A stretch of 64,000 nucleotides of DNA from Bradyrhizobium erythrophlei (GTDB lineage: Bacteria > Pseudomonadota > Alphaproteobacteria > Rhizobiales > Xanthobacteraceae): contig NZ_LT670818.1 of NCBI RefSeq assembly GCF_900129505.1, forward strand, positions 7,597,001-7,661,000, read 5' to 3'. Position numbers and translations under genes: made by a program. Below are positions 42,236 to 51,482 of this stretch, piece after piece. Every line of letters begins with the position of its first letter. The first letter of the stretch is position 1. The notes beneath the pieces are model-generated. The model was not told the origin of the DNA, made no database searches, and saw only the letters and a list, made by a program, of their open reading frames with translations.

Positions 42236-44455
42236 GTGACCCCATCCAGCCGCGCAGTGGCGTTGCGATCGACGGCGCTGACGACATGCCTGGCGCTTGC
42301 CGTTGGATTGTCGGCGTTGGCCGGGGACGCCTGGGCCACGCCCAAGAAAGTTCCATTGCCCAAGCCGCGGCCGATCGCGCGCAGCGCCGTGCCCAAAACC
42401 ACGCCCGCGGCAAAGACCGCGGATAAAACCACCGCTCCGGCGGCGACAAGCGCTCCCGCGGCCCTCGCCCCCGCGACCCGCCAGCATGCGGCGTTGCCGC
42501 CGCCGCGCAAGCCGCCGCCCCCCGCGGCCGCCTTGGCCACGACATCATCGACCTCACAGGCCGACACCGATGCGCTGGAAAACGTCATCGACCTCGTGCG
42601 CAAGCACAAGCCCGCGGATGCGACCCAGGCCGAAGCGGTCATCATGGACCCGGTGGCGAGGAAGCTTGCCGAATGGATCATCCTGCGCAGCGACGATAAC
42701 GGGGCGTCGGTCGAGCGCTATCGCGCTTTCATCACGGGCAACCCGAGCTGGCCGTCGCAGACCTTCCTGCGCCGCCGTCTCGAGGCGTCGCTGTGGGACG
42801 ACCATCGCGAAGATTCCACGGTGTGGGCGTGGTTCGAAAACGAATCGCCGATATCGGCCAAAGGCAAGTTCGCGCTGGCCCGGGTGATGCTCGCTCGCGG
42901 CGACCGCGCCAATGCGGAGCGTCTGGTGCGTGACGCCTGGCGCAACGATTCCATGTCCGAGGATACCGAGAGCACGGCGCTCGACCTGTTCGGCGCGCTG
43001 CTGACGCCGGGCGATCAGAAGGCGCGGATGGATCTGTTCCTCTATGGCAGCGAGCACGAAGCCGCGCTGCGCGCCGCCAAGCGGCTGGGCGCGGCTTACG
43101 TCGCGCTGGCCAAGGCGCGGATCGCGTCCTACCACAAGGCCTCCAACACGAGGGCGCTGCTGGAGGCGGTTCCGCAGGAACTGCACAGCGATCCCGGCTA
43201 CATCTTCAGCAAGATCCAGCTGCTCCGCCGCGAAGAGAAATTCGCGGAAGCCGGCCAGCTCATGCTCAGCGCGCCGAGGGATCCGGCACGCCTCTACAAT
43301 GTCGACGAATGGTGGATCGAGCGGCGCTTGCTGTCGCGCAAGATGCTCGACATCGGCGAAAACCGTAGCGCCTATTTGATCGCGCGCGACGCGGCACTGC
43401 CGGCGCGCGACATCTACAAGACCGAGCAGGAATTCACCGCGGGCTGGATCGCGCTGCGCTTCCTGACCGACCCGGCGCTGGCCGCGCAGCATTTCGCCCG
43501 CATCGGGGTCGGCAGCGTCAATCCGACCACGCTGGCGCGCGCCGGCTATTGGCAGGGACGCGCCGCCGAGGCGGCGGGCCGTGCCCAGGAGGCCCGCGCC
43601 GCCTATACGGCGGCGGCGGCGCAATCGACCAGCTATTACGGCCAGCTGGCGCGGGCAAAACTCGGACTTCCCCAGATCGAGTTGAACGCCGCGCCGACCG
43701 GCCGGGGCCGCGGCGTCGAAAGACTGGAGATCGTTCGCGCCACCCAACTGCTCTACGAGCTGGACGAACGTGAAATCGCGGTGCCGATTTTTGCCGATAT
43801 GGGAGAGAACGGCGATCCCGACGCGCTGATCGGCCTCGGCGAACTGGCCTCCCGCTATCGCGATGCGCGCAGCATGCTTCTGGTCGGCAAGGCCGCCCTC
43901 AACCGCGGACTGCCGTTCGATTTCTACGCCTATCCGGTGGCGGGGATCCCGCCATTCAAATCGATCGGGCCGCAAGTCGAGCAGAGCATCGTCTTCGCCA
44001 TCGCGCGGCAGGAAAGCGCCTTCAATCCGGCCGTGGTGTCGCCGGCGCAAGCCTACGGGCTAATGCAGGTGACGCCGGACGCGGGGCGCTATGTCTGCAA
44101 GAAATACGGTGCCAATTTCGACCTCGGCCGGATGAAGAACGATCCGGTCTATAACGCAGCCCTCGGTGCCGCCGAACTCGGCGGGCTGATCGACGACTAT
44201 CGCGGCTCCTACATCATGACGTTTGCGGCCTACAATGCCGGCCGCGGCAGCGTCAAGAAATGGGTCGACCGCTACGGCGACCCGCGCGATCCCAAGGTCG
44301 ACGCGGTCGATTGGGTCGAACTCATCCCGTTTTCCGAGACGCGCAACTATGTGCAGCGGATCATGGAGAACCTGCAGGTCTATCGCGCGCGCTTCGGCGG
44401 CGGCACGCGGCTGCAGATCGAGGCCGACCTGCATCGCGGCGCGACAGTCGAGTAG
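42236..44455 (+). CDS. Soluble lytic murein transglycosylase
   Basis: 739 residues. A signal peptide (cut near AGDAWA, residue 26) leads to a Pro/Ala-rich linker, then a long alpha-superhelical region of TPR-like repeats (about 110-560). The C-terminal SLT domain has catalytic Glu in RQESAFNPAVVSPAQAYGLMQV (about 590) and the AAYNAGRGSV motif. It cleaves peptidoglycan to 1,6-anhydro muropeptides in the periplasm, as Slt70. A GTG at 42236 with AAGGAAGG just upstream is a better start than the TTG at 42209. Confidence 0.9.
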   Translation: MTPSSRAVALRSTALTTCLALAVGLSALAGDAWATPKKVPLPKPRPIARSAVPKTTPAAKTADKTTAPAATSAPAALAPATRQHAALPPPRKPPPPAAALATTSSTSQADTDALENVIDLVRKHKPADATQAEAVIMDPVARKLAEWIILRSDDNGASVERYRAFITGNPSWPSQTFLRRRLEASLWDDHREDSTVWAWFENESPISAKGKFALARVMLARGDRANAERLVRDAWRNDSMSEDTESTALDLFGALLTPGDQKARMDLFLYGSEHEAALRAAKRLGAAYVALAKARIASYHKASNTRALLEAVPQELHSDPGYIFSKIQLLRREEKFAEAGQLMLSAPRDPARLYNVDEWWIERRLLSRKMLDIGENRSAYLIARDAALPARDIYKTEQEFTAGWIALRFLTDPALAAQHFARIGVGSVNPTTLARAGYWQGRAAEAAGRAQEARAAYTAAAAQSTSYYGQLARAKLGLPQIELNAAPTGRGRGVERLEIVRATQLLYELDEREIAVPIFADMGENGDPDALIGLGELASRYRDARSMLLVGKAALNRGLPFDFYAYPVAGIPPFKSIGPQVEQSIVFAIARQESAFNPAVVSPAQAYGLMQVTPDAGRYVCKKYGANFDLGRMKNDPVYNAALGAAELGGLIDDYRGSYIMTFAAYNAGRGSVKKWVDRYGDPRDPKVDAVDWVELIPFSETRNYVQRIMENLQVYRARFGGGTRLQIEADLHRGATVE

Positions 44456-44497
44456 GTTGCCCCGAGCGGCGCACTGCGCACGAAATCCCCGCTCGGC

Positions 44498-44824
44498 CTA
44501 CTGCGGCAGTTGCCTGGCCAATTTCGCAGCCTGGAGGCACGTCAGGAGTTCAACATAGCTCGGCGTGCCGCCTATGTTTGCGTCTACAGAGCACTGCGCC
44601 CTGTCGGACTCGCGGAATTGAGACCATTGCGTTTGCAGTTGGGCCATGGCTCCCTGCTCATCTGCAACACACTTTTTGACGGTTTCATTCTGGCCTGTAT
44701 TCAGATCAAATGCCTGGGTGTTATCAAGGCGGCACCCGCGCGCGATGTCGTATTTGGGTACACCGTCCGCCACTGTTATGACGAGTTGAGTACCCAGCAC
44801 GATCATCGAAATTGGAATAAACAT
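44498..44824 (-). CDS. Small secreted Cys protein, rhizobial type, unknown
   Basis: 108 residues with a signal-like N-terminus (MFIPISMIVLGTQLVITVADG). The mature segment has four regularly spaced cysteines (RGCRLDN, KKCVADE, AQCSVDA, LTCLQAA) and the QLQTQWSQF and PSYVELLTCL motifs seen in a family of short exported proteins frequent in Bradyrhizobium. GGAGG five bases before the ATG at 44824 supports the start. Probably two disulfides. Function unknown. Convergent with the transglycosylase gene. Confidence 0.72.
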   Translation of the reverse strand: MFIPISMIVLGTQLVITVADGVPKYDIARGCRLDNTQAFDLNTGQNETVKKCVADEQGAMAQLQTQWSQFRESDRAQCSVDANIGGTPSYVELLTCLQAAKLARQLPQ

Positions 44825-44921
44825 TTCGTCCTCCAAGGTTTCGCGTCGACCCCGCTAGATTCGTCCCTTTCCAGCCGTGCGCCCCGGGCCGACGGCGCGC
44901 ACGTCATGATTTTTGGGGCGC

Positions 44922-46637
44922 CTACTTGGCCATTGCCGCCCTCGCGGCCTCGATTTTCGCCTTCACGGCATCGAGATTGAAACTCGCGCCCTTTTGCATC
45001 GGCGGAAACTCGATCGCCGTCATCGCCAGCTTTTCCACCTGCTGCTGGACAAACACAAAGCGCCAGAATTCATATTTGAACCAGTCGAAATATTGCTGGG
45101 CACCCTCTTTGGTCCCGCTATTGGGCCAGCCTGTGCGCTCGAAAGGATCGAGGCGAAGGTTGATCAAATAGGGTACGTCAGGCTTGGTTTTTTCGCCCAG
45201 CCAGCCTCCGGGCTGGTCGATAAAACGATACTTGAAGTCGTCGATGCGCACGGCGCCGATCTCGCTCTCTCCGAAGAAAAAGACTTCGTGGCGGTTCGAC
45301 GGCCCCTTGCCCGTGATCATGTCCATCTGGTTATAGCCGTCCAGATAACACTTATAGGTCGTGTCGCCGATCTGTTTGCCCTTCTTCAGCTCTTCGGCGA
45401 TGTTCGGGTTACCGGCCGCCGCAAGGAAGGTCGGGAACCAGTCCAGCCCGGAAATAATACCGTTCTCGACCTTGCCGGCCGGCACCTTGCCCGGCCAGCG
45501 GATCATACAGGGCACGCGGAAACCACCTTCCATGACGGTGCCCTTACTCTGGGCGAACGGTGTCTGTCCGCCATCAGGCCAGGTGAAGACCTCGGTGCCG
45601 TTGTCGGTGGTGAAGACCACGATGGTGTTATCATCGACGCCCATGTCCTTTAGTTTCTTCATCACAAGCCCGACGTCGTCGTCGAGCTGCGCCATGCCGG
45701 CTTCATGGATGGTCCAGCCGTTCTGGGAGTTGCGCAGCGCCTCGTATTTGGGCGAGAGATGAGTGACGATGTGCATACGTGTCGGATTGAGCCACAGGAA
45801 GAACGGCTTGTTGTCGGCCTTGGCCTTCTCGATGAACTTCAGGGCGAGGTCGCGGATTTCGTCGTCCACGGTTTCCATTCGCTTCGGATAGAGCGTTCCG
45901 GCATCCTCGATCTTTTGTTTGCCAACTTTGCCCCAGCGCGGATCTACGGTGGGGTCGTCGACATCGGTCGCATAGCAATGGAGCATGTTGCGCGGACCGA
46001 CTTTGTTCAGCAGATCCTGCGGGTAACCAGGGTGCGCAGGATCTTCCATCGCGTCGAGGTGATAGAGGTAGCCGAAGAATTCGTCGAAGCCATGCACCGT
46101 CGGCAAAAATTCGTTTTTGTCGCCCAAGTGGTTCTTGCCGAACTGGCCGGTGGCATAGCCCAATCCTTTCAGCGCGGTGGCGATCGTCACCGCCTGCGCC
46201 GGTATGCCTATCGATGCACCGGCCTGGCCGACCGTGGTCATGCCGGTGCGGATCGGGAGCTCCCCGGTGATGAAGTTGGCACGGCCCGCCGTGCAGCTCG
46301 CCTCGGCATAATAATCGGTGAACAGCATGCCTTCGGCGGCAAGCTTATCGAGGTTCGGAGTCCGCCCGGCCATCATGCCGCGGTGATAGGCCCCGATGTT
46401 CCACATGCCGATGTCGTCGCCCATGATGACGACAACGTTGGGCCGCTGGCCGGCCGATGCAGATACCGGCGCCGCAGGTTGTTGCTGCGCTTGCCCAGCG
46501 CTAGTCAGGCCGACGGCCGAGAGCGCCGAAGCGGCAACGAGAGAACTACCACTCAACAACAGATCCCGGCGCTTCAACCCTGCGCCGGTCTGATCCGCAC
46601 CGGTCTTGGGTCTCGCTAAATCCTTATCTTTGCTCAT
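44922..46637 (-). CDS. Periplasmic arylsulfatase, Tat-exported
   Basis: A 571-residue type I sulfatase. The N-terminal twin-arginine-like signal (LKRRDLLLSGSSLVAASALS) is followed by PNVVVIMGDDIGMWN (metal-binding Asp pair). The active-site CTAGR at Cys115 is to be converted to formylglycine. GKNHLGD, TRMHIVTH and FTTDNGTE supply the remaining Ca2+ and sulfate ligands. It hydrolyses sulfate esters to release sulfate; the substrate is unknown. GAGAGGA precedes the ATG. The gene overlaps the formylglycine-generating enzyme by 14 bp, so the sulfatase and its maturase are translated together. Confidence 0.9.
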   Translation of the reverse strand: MSKDKDLARPKTGADQTGAGLKRRDLLLSGSSLVAASALSAVGLTSAGQAQQQPAAPVSASAGQRPNVVVIMGDDIGMWNIGAYHRGMMAGRTPNLDKLAAEGMLFTDYYAEASCTAGRANFITGELPIRTGMTTVGQAGASIGIPAQAVTIATALKGLGYATGQFGKNHLGDKNEFLPTVHGFDEFFGYLYHLDAMEDPAHPGYPQDLLNKVGPRNMLHCYATDVDDPTVDPRWGKVGKQKIEDAGTLYPKRMETVDDEIRDLALKFIEKAKADNKPFFLWLNPTRMHIVTHLSPKYEALRNSQNGWTIHEAGMAQLDDDVGLVMKKLKDMGVDDNTIVVFTTDNGTEVFTWPDGGQTPFAQSKGTVMEGGFRVPCMIRWPGKVPAGKVENGIISGLDWFPTFLAAAGNPNIAEELKKGKQIGDTTYKCYLDGYNQMDMITGKGPSNRHEVFFFGESEIGAVRIDDFKYRFIDQPGGWLGEKTKPDVPYLINLRLDPFERTGWPNSGTKEGAQQYFDWFKYEFWRFVFVQQQVEKLAMTAIEFPPMQKGASFNLDAVKAKIEAARAAMAK

Positions 46638-47799
46638 GCCGCGATCCTCTCCTCGTGATGCACCTGAAACCGACATGGCTTGCCGAAGTGTCGATTGGCT
46701 CGGCATGGCGTGCCGCCGGGCGATAGCGGCGGCAATAGTTGGGTGCGCAGAGATGCGAGCCACCCTTGAGCACCTTCCGCGGAATCCTGCTCTTCGGATC
46801 GCGAGAATCGTAGCTCGCGTCTTCGAGGCCACCGCGCGGATTTTCGGGAATGCAGCACGCCTTCGGCGCATCGGCTTCGTGCTTCGGCGAATACCAGTCG
46901 GTGGTCCATTCCCACACATTGCCGATCATGTCATGGAGGCCGTAGCCGTTAGGCGGAAATGCCGTTACCGGCGAGGTACGTTCGAAGCCATCGGCCGCAA
47001 GATTCTCGTGCGGGAAATTGCCTTGCCAGGTGTTTGCCATATGCTTGCCACCAGGCGTCAGTTCGTCACCCCAGGCGAATTCGGCGTCGTCCAATCCACC
47101 GCGCGCGGCGAATTCCCATTCGGCCTCGGTCGGCAATTGCTTGCCGGCCCATTCGGCATAGGCCTCGACGTCCCGGTAGGCGACGTGGACGACGGGGTGG
47201 TCGTCGAGCCCGCTGATGTTGCTGCGCGGGCCATAGGGGCGGCGCCAGTTGGCGCCGAATTTGAACGTCCACCACTCGCCCCAGCAGCGTAAATCCACGG
47301 CTTGCCTGGGCGGTGTGAAGACCAGCGAACCGGCCTTGAGCATATGCGGTAGAGCGTTCGGATAATCTTCCGCCTTGGGCGTCAATTCGGCGAAAGTGAC
47401 GTAGCCGGTCGCGTTCACGAATTTGCGGAATTGGCGGTTGGTAACCGGCGTCCGGTCGATCCAGAACCCATCCACGGTGACGCGATGGATGGGCGCCTCC
47501 TCCGGGTAGTGTCGGTCCGAGCCCATGCGATAAGTGCCGCCTGGCACGTGCAGCATCCCCTCCTCCGCGAGCGCTTCCGACGACTGCGCGCGGTCGGATA
47601 ATGATTTCGCTTCCGCAATACTCATCTTGAACTCCGGCGACGTTTCGAGCGGCTTCAGCCCCTTCATCCGTGATACTGCCGAAGCGCTTTCGTCCGCTAT
47701 GCAGTTTCGGCAGGAAAGCCGTCGATGGACTGACGCCCCAACGTCGACGATCGCGGCCGCGGCCAAAGCGAGCAGCCCCCGGCCAAAGGTTCTTTGCAA
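46624..47799 (-). CDS. Formylglycine-generating enzyme (sulfatase maturase)
   Basis: 391 residues as read from a TTG at 47799. It belongs to the SUMF1/FGE sulfatase-modifying factor family, the copper oxidase that turns the sulfatase CxxxR cysteine into formylglycine. PGGTYRMGS, PVTNRQFRKFVNATGY, LPTEAEWEFAARGG and NVWEWTTDWY are standard. The catalytic pair lies in GGSHLCAPNYCRRYRPAAR (Cys351 and Cys356), matching functional FGEs rather than EgtB or PvdO. An ATG with strong GAGGAG at 47810-47812 is in another frame. Removing one C from the 5-C run at 47776-47780 would join it to this gene and make a cleaner signal peptide. Confidence 0.85.
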   Translation of the reverse strand: MQRTFGRGLLALAAAAIVDVGASVHRRLSCRNCIADESASAVSRMKGLKPLETSPEFKMSIAEAKSLSDRAQSSEALAEEGMLHVPGGTYRMGSDRHYPEEAPIHRVTVDGFWIDRTPVTNRQFRKFVNATGYVTFAELTPKAEDYPNALPHMLKAGSLVFTPPRQAVDLRCWGEWWTFKFGANWRRPYGPRSNISGLDDHPVVHVAYRDVEAYAEWAGKQLPTEAEWEFAARGGLDDAEFAWGDELTPGGKHMANTWQGNFPHENLAADGFERTSPVTAFPPNGYGLHDMIGNVWEWTTDWYSPKHEADAPKACCIPENPRGGLEDASYDSRDPKSRIPRKVLKGGSHLCAPNYCRRYRPAARHAEPIDTSASHVGFRCITRRGSRHEQR

Positions 47800-47952
47800 A
47801 GCCCATCATACACTCCTCTGGATGCTTAAATGCGCTGGAAGCTGCTTCCGATCGCGCGATTCCAACCACTCGAAGGCATGCACGAAATGCAACGGCACGT
47901 GGAAAGGACAGAATGCGGCCCGGCATCGCGGAAATCTCCAGGCGGCTGCCTG

Positions 47953-48186
47953 TCATTCATGACGTATCGCGGCGCTACCAGGTTCGGCTTGACGAACTCC
48001 GGAATATCCGAACCGATCGCTGCTGCGGCTGTGGGCGCTGATGTTCCAGTAGCCAATGTCGTCGCCCATGATGACGAGGATGTTCGGCTTCTGCTGTTGC
48101 TGCTGCGCCGACTCGGCTACTGGTGCGACCAGTGCGAAAGCGAGCGATGCCGGCAGGGCAAGCCGGGTGCTCCAGCTGCTGTTCAT
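47953..48186 (-). pseudogene. Arylsulfatase 5' remnant
   Basis: 77 codons: a signal peptide (LALPASLAFALVAPVAES), a Gln run, then KPNILVIMGDDIGYWNISAH, the conserved sulfatase opening, after which the sequence becomes unrelated and stops. About 500 residues including the CxxxR site are missing. It lies between the two intact sulfatase genes on the same strand, so a tandem array of three has lost most of one copy, perhaps by recombination between paralogues. Confidence 0.75.
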
Positions 48187-48274
48187 CGTTGATATCCCGA
48201 CGAAGTGGTTGCTCGATCGGCTTTTGGTCCGCGGACGCCCCGTGGGGCGCCCGCATCACCCGCAGGCATCCGAA

Positions 48275-50002
48275 CTACTGGCTCGGGTGCCCCTGACCCT
48301 TCTTGAGCTGTTCCATGACCTGATCCAGGTTGTAGCTCGCCGGATCCTGAAGGGGGGGAAACTCTTTGTAGGATTCCAGCTCCTTCAGCCACAGCACCTG
48401 CCCGATGGGCAGCAGGTTCCAGTCGTATATGTAGGCGCTGACCGGCCCGGCGAGCGCGCCGCTGAACCAGAAACTCGCCTTTTTCTCATCGCCCCACGAC
48501 GTCTCGAATGGATCGCGCTTGAGGTTTACCATGCCGGCTGCGAACTGGGTCTGGACTCCCGGGGAGAGGAAGCCCGTCGCGGTTTCGGGCGCGATCGCGA
48601 AATACATCTTCCAGTTCTTGTAGCGCACCGCCGACGGGTGGCTGCTGGAATAGTAGAAGAAGGTGTCGCGCGCCGACTTCTCCGATTTGCCGGTCAGATA
48701 GTCGATCTGGTTCACGCCATCGAGCTTGGTCTTGACGATGCCCGGATAGGAGCCGGCCATGATCCGCTTGTTCAGCGCATCGCCCTTGTCTCCGCCCGCG
48801 ATCTCGACCAGCGTGGGGAGCCAGTCGAGCGACGCGAAGATGTCGTTCTTGACGGTCCCGGGCTTGATGACGCCCGGCCAGCGAATGACACACGGAGCGC
48901 GCATGCCGCCTTCCCAGGTGTTCATCTTCGAGCCCTTGAACGGGGTGATGCCGCCGTCCGGGTAGGTGAACGTCTCGGCGCCGTTGTCGGTGGTGAAGAC
49001 GACGATCGTGTTGTCGAGCTGGCCCATGTCCTGGAGCTTCTTCAGCACATAACCGATGTTATCGTCCATCTGCTTCATGCCGGCTTCGTTGACGCCCCAG
49101 TCCTTGCCGCCCGGTTCGCCGACCATGGCCATGTACTTGTCATTCAGCACGGTCGTGACGTGCATGCGCGCCGGGTTGTACCAGACGAAGAACGGCTTGT
49201 TGGTCTTCTTCGGATCGTTGCGGTCGAGGAAGTCGATGACCTTGGCCGAGATTTCCTCGTCGACCCCCTTCGATCGCTCGAGCGTCAGCGGGCCCTCATC
49301 CTTGCACGTCTGGGTCTTGGATGAACCATCGGACTTGCACGACAGGACGTTGCGCGGAGGCGTCAGGCAAACCGTCGTTTGCGGATCGACCGCGCCCGGC
49401 ACTTCAGAAAGGCCGGGGATCGGCGTGTTCTTGCATGGCGGGGCAACCGTCTGCTGGGTTGGCGACTTGTTGATGTCCGGGAAGCTCACGCCCTGCATCG
49501 CATCGAGGTGATACAGGTAGCCCCAGTATTCCTGGAAGCCATGCGCGGTCGGCAGTGCGTCGGTGTGGTCGCCGAGATGGTTCTTGCCGAACTCGCCGGT
49601 GTTGTAGCCGAGATCGAGCAGGAACTTGGCGAGCGTCGGGGTGCCGGGACGCAGATAGGACGGGCTGCCGGGCAGTTGCGGGGGGATCATGCCGGTGCGC
49701 AGCGGATTCATGCCGGTGAAGAAGGCGTTGCGCCCAGCGGTGCAGCTCTGCTCGGCGTAGTAAGTCATGAAGATCGCGCCTTCGTTGCCGATGCGATCGA
49801 TGTTGGGCGTTTCGCCGACCATCAAGCCACGGTGGTAGATGCTCGGCTGCATCCAACCAATGTCGTCACCCATAATGAAGAGAATGTTGGGCTTGCCGGC
49901 CGGCGCCTGTGCAGAGGCCGGGAAGGTCATTGCGGGCAAGCTGACCGCGGCCAAGGCCGCGCTTGAAACCAGCATACTTCTTAAATATTTACTGATCTTC
50001 AT
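48275..50002 (-). CDS. Periplasmic arylsulfatase, second copy
   Basis: A 575-residue type I sulfatase with a Sec signal peptide (cut near PASAQA, residue 32). KPNILFIMGDDIGWMQP, the active-site CTAGR at Cys87, GKNHLGDHTDALPTAHGF, ARMHVTTVL and FTTDNGAETFTYPDGG are present. An extra Cys-containing insert (about residues 175-235, with PPCKNT, TTVCLTPP, LSCKSD, QTCKDEG) is absent from the other copy and may be disulfide-bonded. GGAG precedes the ATG at 50002. It depends on the FGE encoded downstream for activation. Confidence 0.9.
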   Translation of the reverse strand: MKISKYLRSMLVSSAALAAVSLPAMTFPASAQAPAGKPNILFIMGDDIGWMQPSIYHRGLMVGETPNIDRIGNEGAIFMTYYAEQSCTAGRNAFFTGMNPLRTGMIPPQLPGSPSYLRPGTPTLAKFLLDLGYNTGEFGKNHLGDHTDALPTAHGFQEYWGYLYHLDAMQGVSFPDINKSPTQQTVAPPCKNTPIPGLSEVPGAVDPQTTVCLTPPRNVLSCKSDGSSKTQTCKDEGPLTLERSKGVDEEISAKVIDFLDRNDPKKTNKPFFVWYNPARMHVTTVLNDKYMAMVGEPGGKDWGVNEAGMKQMDDNIGYVLKKLQDMGQLDNTIVVFTTDNGAETFTYPDGGITPFKGSKMNTWEGGMRAPCVIRWPGVIKPGTVKNDIFASLDWLPTLVEIAGGDKGDALNKRIMAGSYPGIVKTKLDGVNQIDYLTGKSEKSARDTFFYYSSSHPSAVRYKNWKMYFAIAPETATGFLSPGVQTQFAAGMVNLKRDPFETSWGDEKKASFWFSGALAGPVSAYIYDWNLLPIGQVLWLKELESYKEFPPLQDPASYNLDQVMEQLKKGQGHPSQ

Positions 50003-50189
50003 GACTCCAGATCCTCCGTTGCGAATTTGAATCGGTGTTTGAGCCGCATTTTTGGATAACTGCGCAGAGTGCAGGCAACACGTCGCCTTCGCCTCCAGCC
50101 GTATAGCCGGGGCCTTGTATCTATCGATCCGCCGATTTTCCGGTAGGCGCTCTGCCTGCGCTATGCGATTTCGGCCGAAATGTTTCTGA

Positions 50190-51155
50190 TCAGTCCGCTT
50201 TGATCCGCGGGCTTCGCAGTGTCGACGACGGCATTTCGCCGAAGACGGTGCGATAGGCCACGGCGAACCGCCCAAGCTCCAGAAAGTGATGGTTTCGAGC
50301 AATCTCTGCGACGCTTGTGGTTTCCGGATCGGCACGCCGCAATGCCGAGCGCGCCATGTTCAAGCGTCGCAGCAAATGGTATCGCGTCGGGCTCATGCCC
50401 AGGAATTCAGTGCAGCACGCCCGTAACGTTCGCTCCGGCACGCCCATCGCCGAGCAAAGCTGAGGCAAGTTCAGCTGCGGGTCGCCATGTGCGGCCAAGG
50501 CATCCTCGAACCGCACCATGATATCGGTATGATGCCGCCGCTTTTTCAGATTGCCGCCGGCATCGCCGACCGTCAGGCAATTGACAAGAGCGTGAATTAA
50601 TTCCTGCTCGAGAGCTCGCGCGACTTCCGGATTAGCGATCAACTGATGCTTCGTTTCGGCGAGACGACAGATCTTTGAATGGTGCCCCAACAAACGTCTG
50701 GCGGCGCTCCGTAGCGGCTGCAGTACCTGGCCTTCCGGTGGCGACGCTATGTTGTATCCGGTCAGGGCCTTACTGCACGCGGCGAGCTGCTCGGGCGGCA
50801 GCGATATGAAGCCCCATTGGCCTTCTCCATCGATCCGCTGATGCATTCGCTCGCCGCGGCTGTGGAGCACGAGATCGCCAAAATGCAAGCCAATTCCGCC
50901 GTACGTCAAGGGTGCGCCGGCCTTCGTTGGAAACGAAACAAACGTTTGTGCCGGCGACAGCGAGAAAAAGCCGACGCGCGGCAAATTTTCGCGGCCGCGA
51001 AAAACGTGGAGATGACCCAAATTCAACCACGTCAGGCGGGCATTGAAGCTTCCGCCGCCGGTCACGATGAGATTGACAGTCCCGGCGCTGATGGCGGCGC
51101 GGTAGTCGTCCGGACTGGCAAACGTGAATGTGCCGCTTTCCGCCATCCGGTCCAT
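50190..51155 (-). CDS. AraC-family transcriptional regulator (first of pair)
   Basis: A 321-residue regulator. A C-terminal double helix-turn-helix (about residues 215-310; LPQLCSAMGVPERTLRACC is the first, SVAEIARNHHFLELGRFAVAYR the second) binds DNA. The N-terminal half is an AraC ligand-binding-like region with cupin-type features. It lies 187 bp upstream of the sulfatases on the same strand and is a likely activator of the island. The ATG at 51155 was chosen from several; 51146 or 51218 are possible. Confidence 0.85.
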   Translation of the reverse strand: MDRMAESGTFTFASPDDYRAAISAGTVNLIVTGGGSFNARLTWLNLGHLHVFRGRENLPRVGFFSLSPAQTFVSFPTKAGAPLTYGGIGLHFGDLVLHSRGERMHQRIDGEGQWGFISLPPEQLAACSKALTGYNIASPPEGQVLQPLRSAARRLLGHHSKICRLAETKHQLIANPEVARALEQELIHALVNCLTVGDAGGNLKKRRHHTDIMVRFEDALAAHGDPQLNLPQLCSAMGVPERTLRACCTEFLGMSPTRYHLLRRLNMARSALRRADPETTSVAEIARNHHFLELGRFAVAYRTVFGEMPSSTLRSPRIKAD

Positions 51156-51482
51156 CTCATTCGAGGTACGACGCCATCGCGAACGGCAATCGCTAAAACT
51201 TGCAGGATGAGGGCTCACCTTCGATCCAGCTATGCGACTTCGGAAGCTCGCTTTTAAATTTCAGCCAACAGGCCTGTCTTAAGCTCGGATAACCTTCGAT
51301 AAGGTCTGAGCGGCCATGGGCCGGCCGGTCTGAGGTCAAGTCGGCGGCCGCGAGGGGATTGTGTCAGCGAAGCTGACGCAGGCAATGTTGCATCATCGAA
51401 GCGACGCCGACACGCCACCTGGTTACGAAGTAGACCGGTAATGATGGGCTGGTTCGCCAGTACCGAGCCACCTTCGAAACGC
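51156..51482. other. Intergenic region between the two AraC genes
   Basis: 327 bp without a gene. A perfect small palindrome GTCAGC-GAA-GCTGAC lies at 51363-51377, and an AT patch at 51255-51265. The palindrome could be a weak terminator stem for the upstream AraC gene or an operator; no T-run follows it. Confidence 0.35.

Noticed and set aside
46624..47799. Reading the maturase as an EgtB or PvdO relative
   Set aside because: It has both catalytic cysteines in the CAPNYC position of true formylglycine-generating enzymes and overlaps a sulfatase gene.
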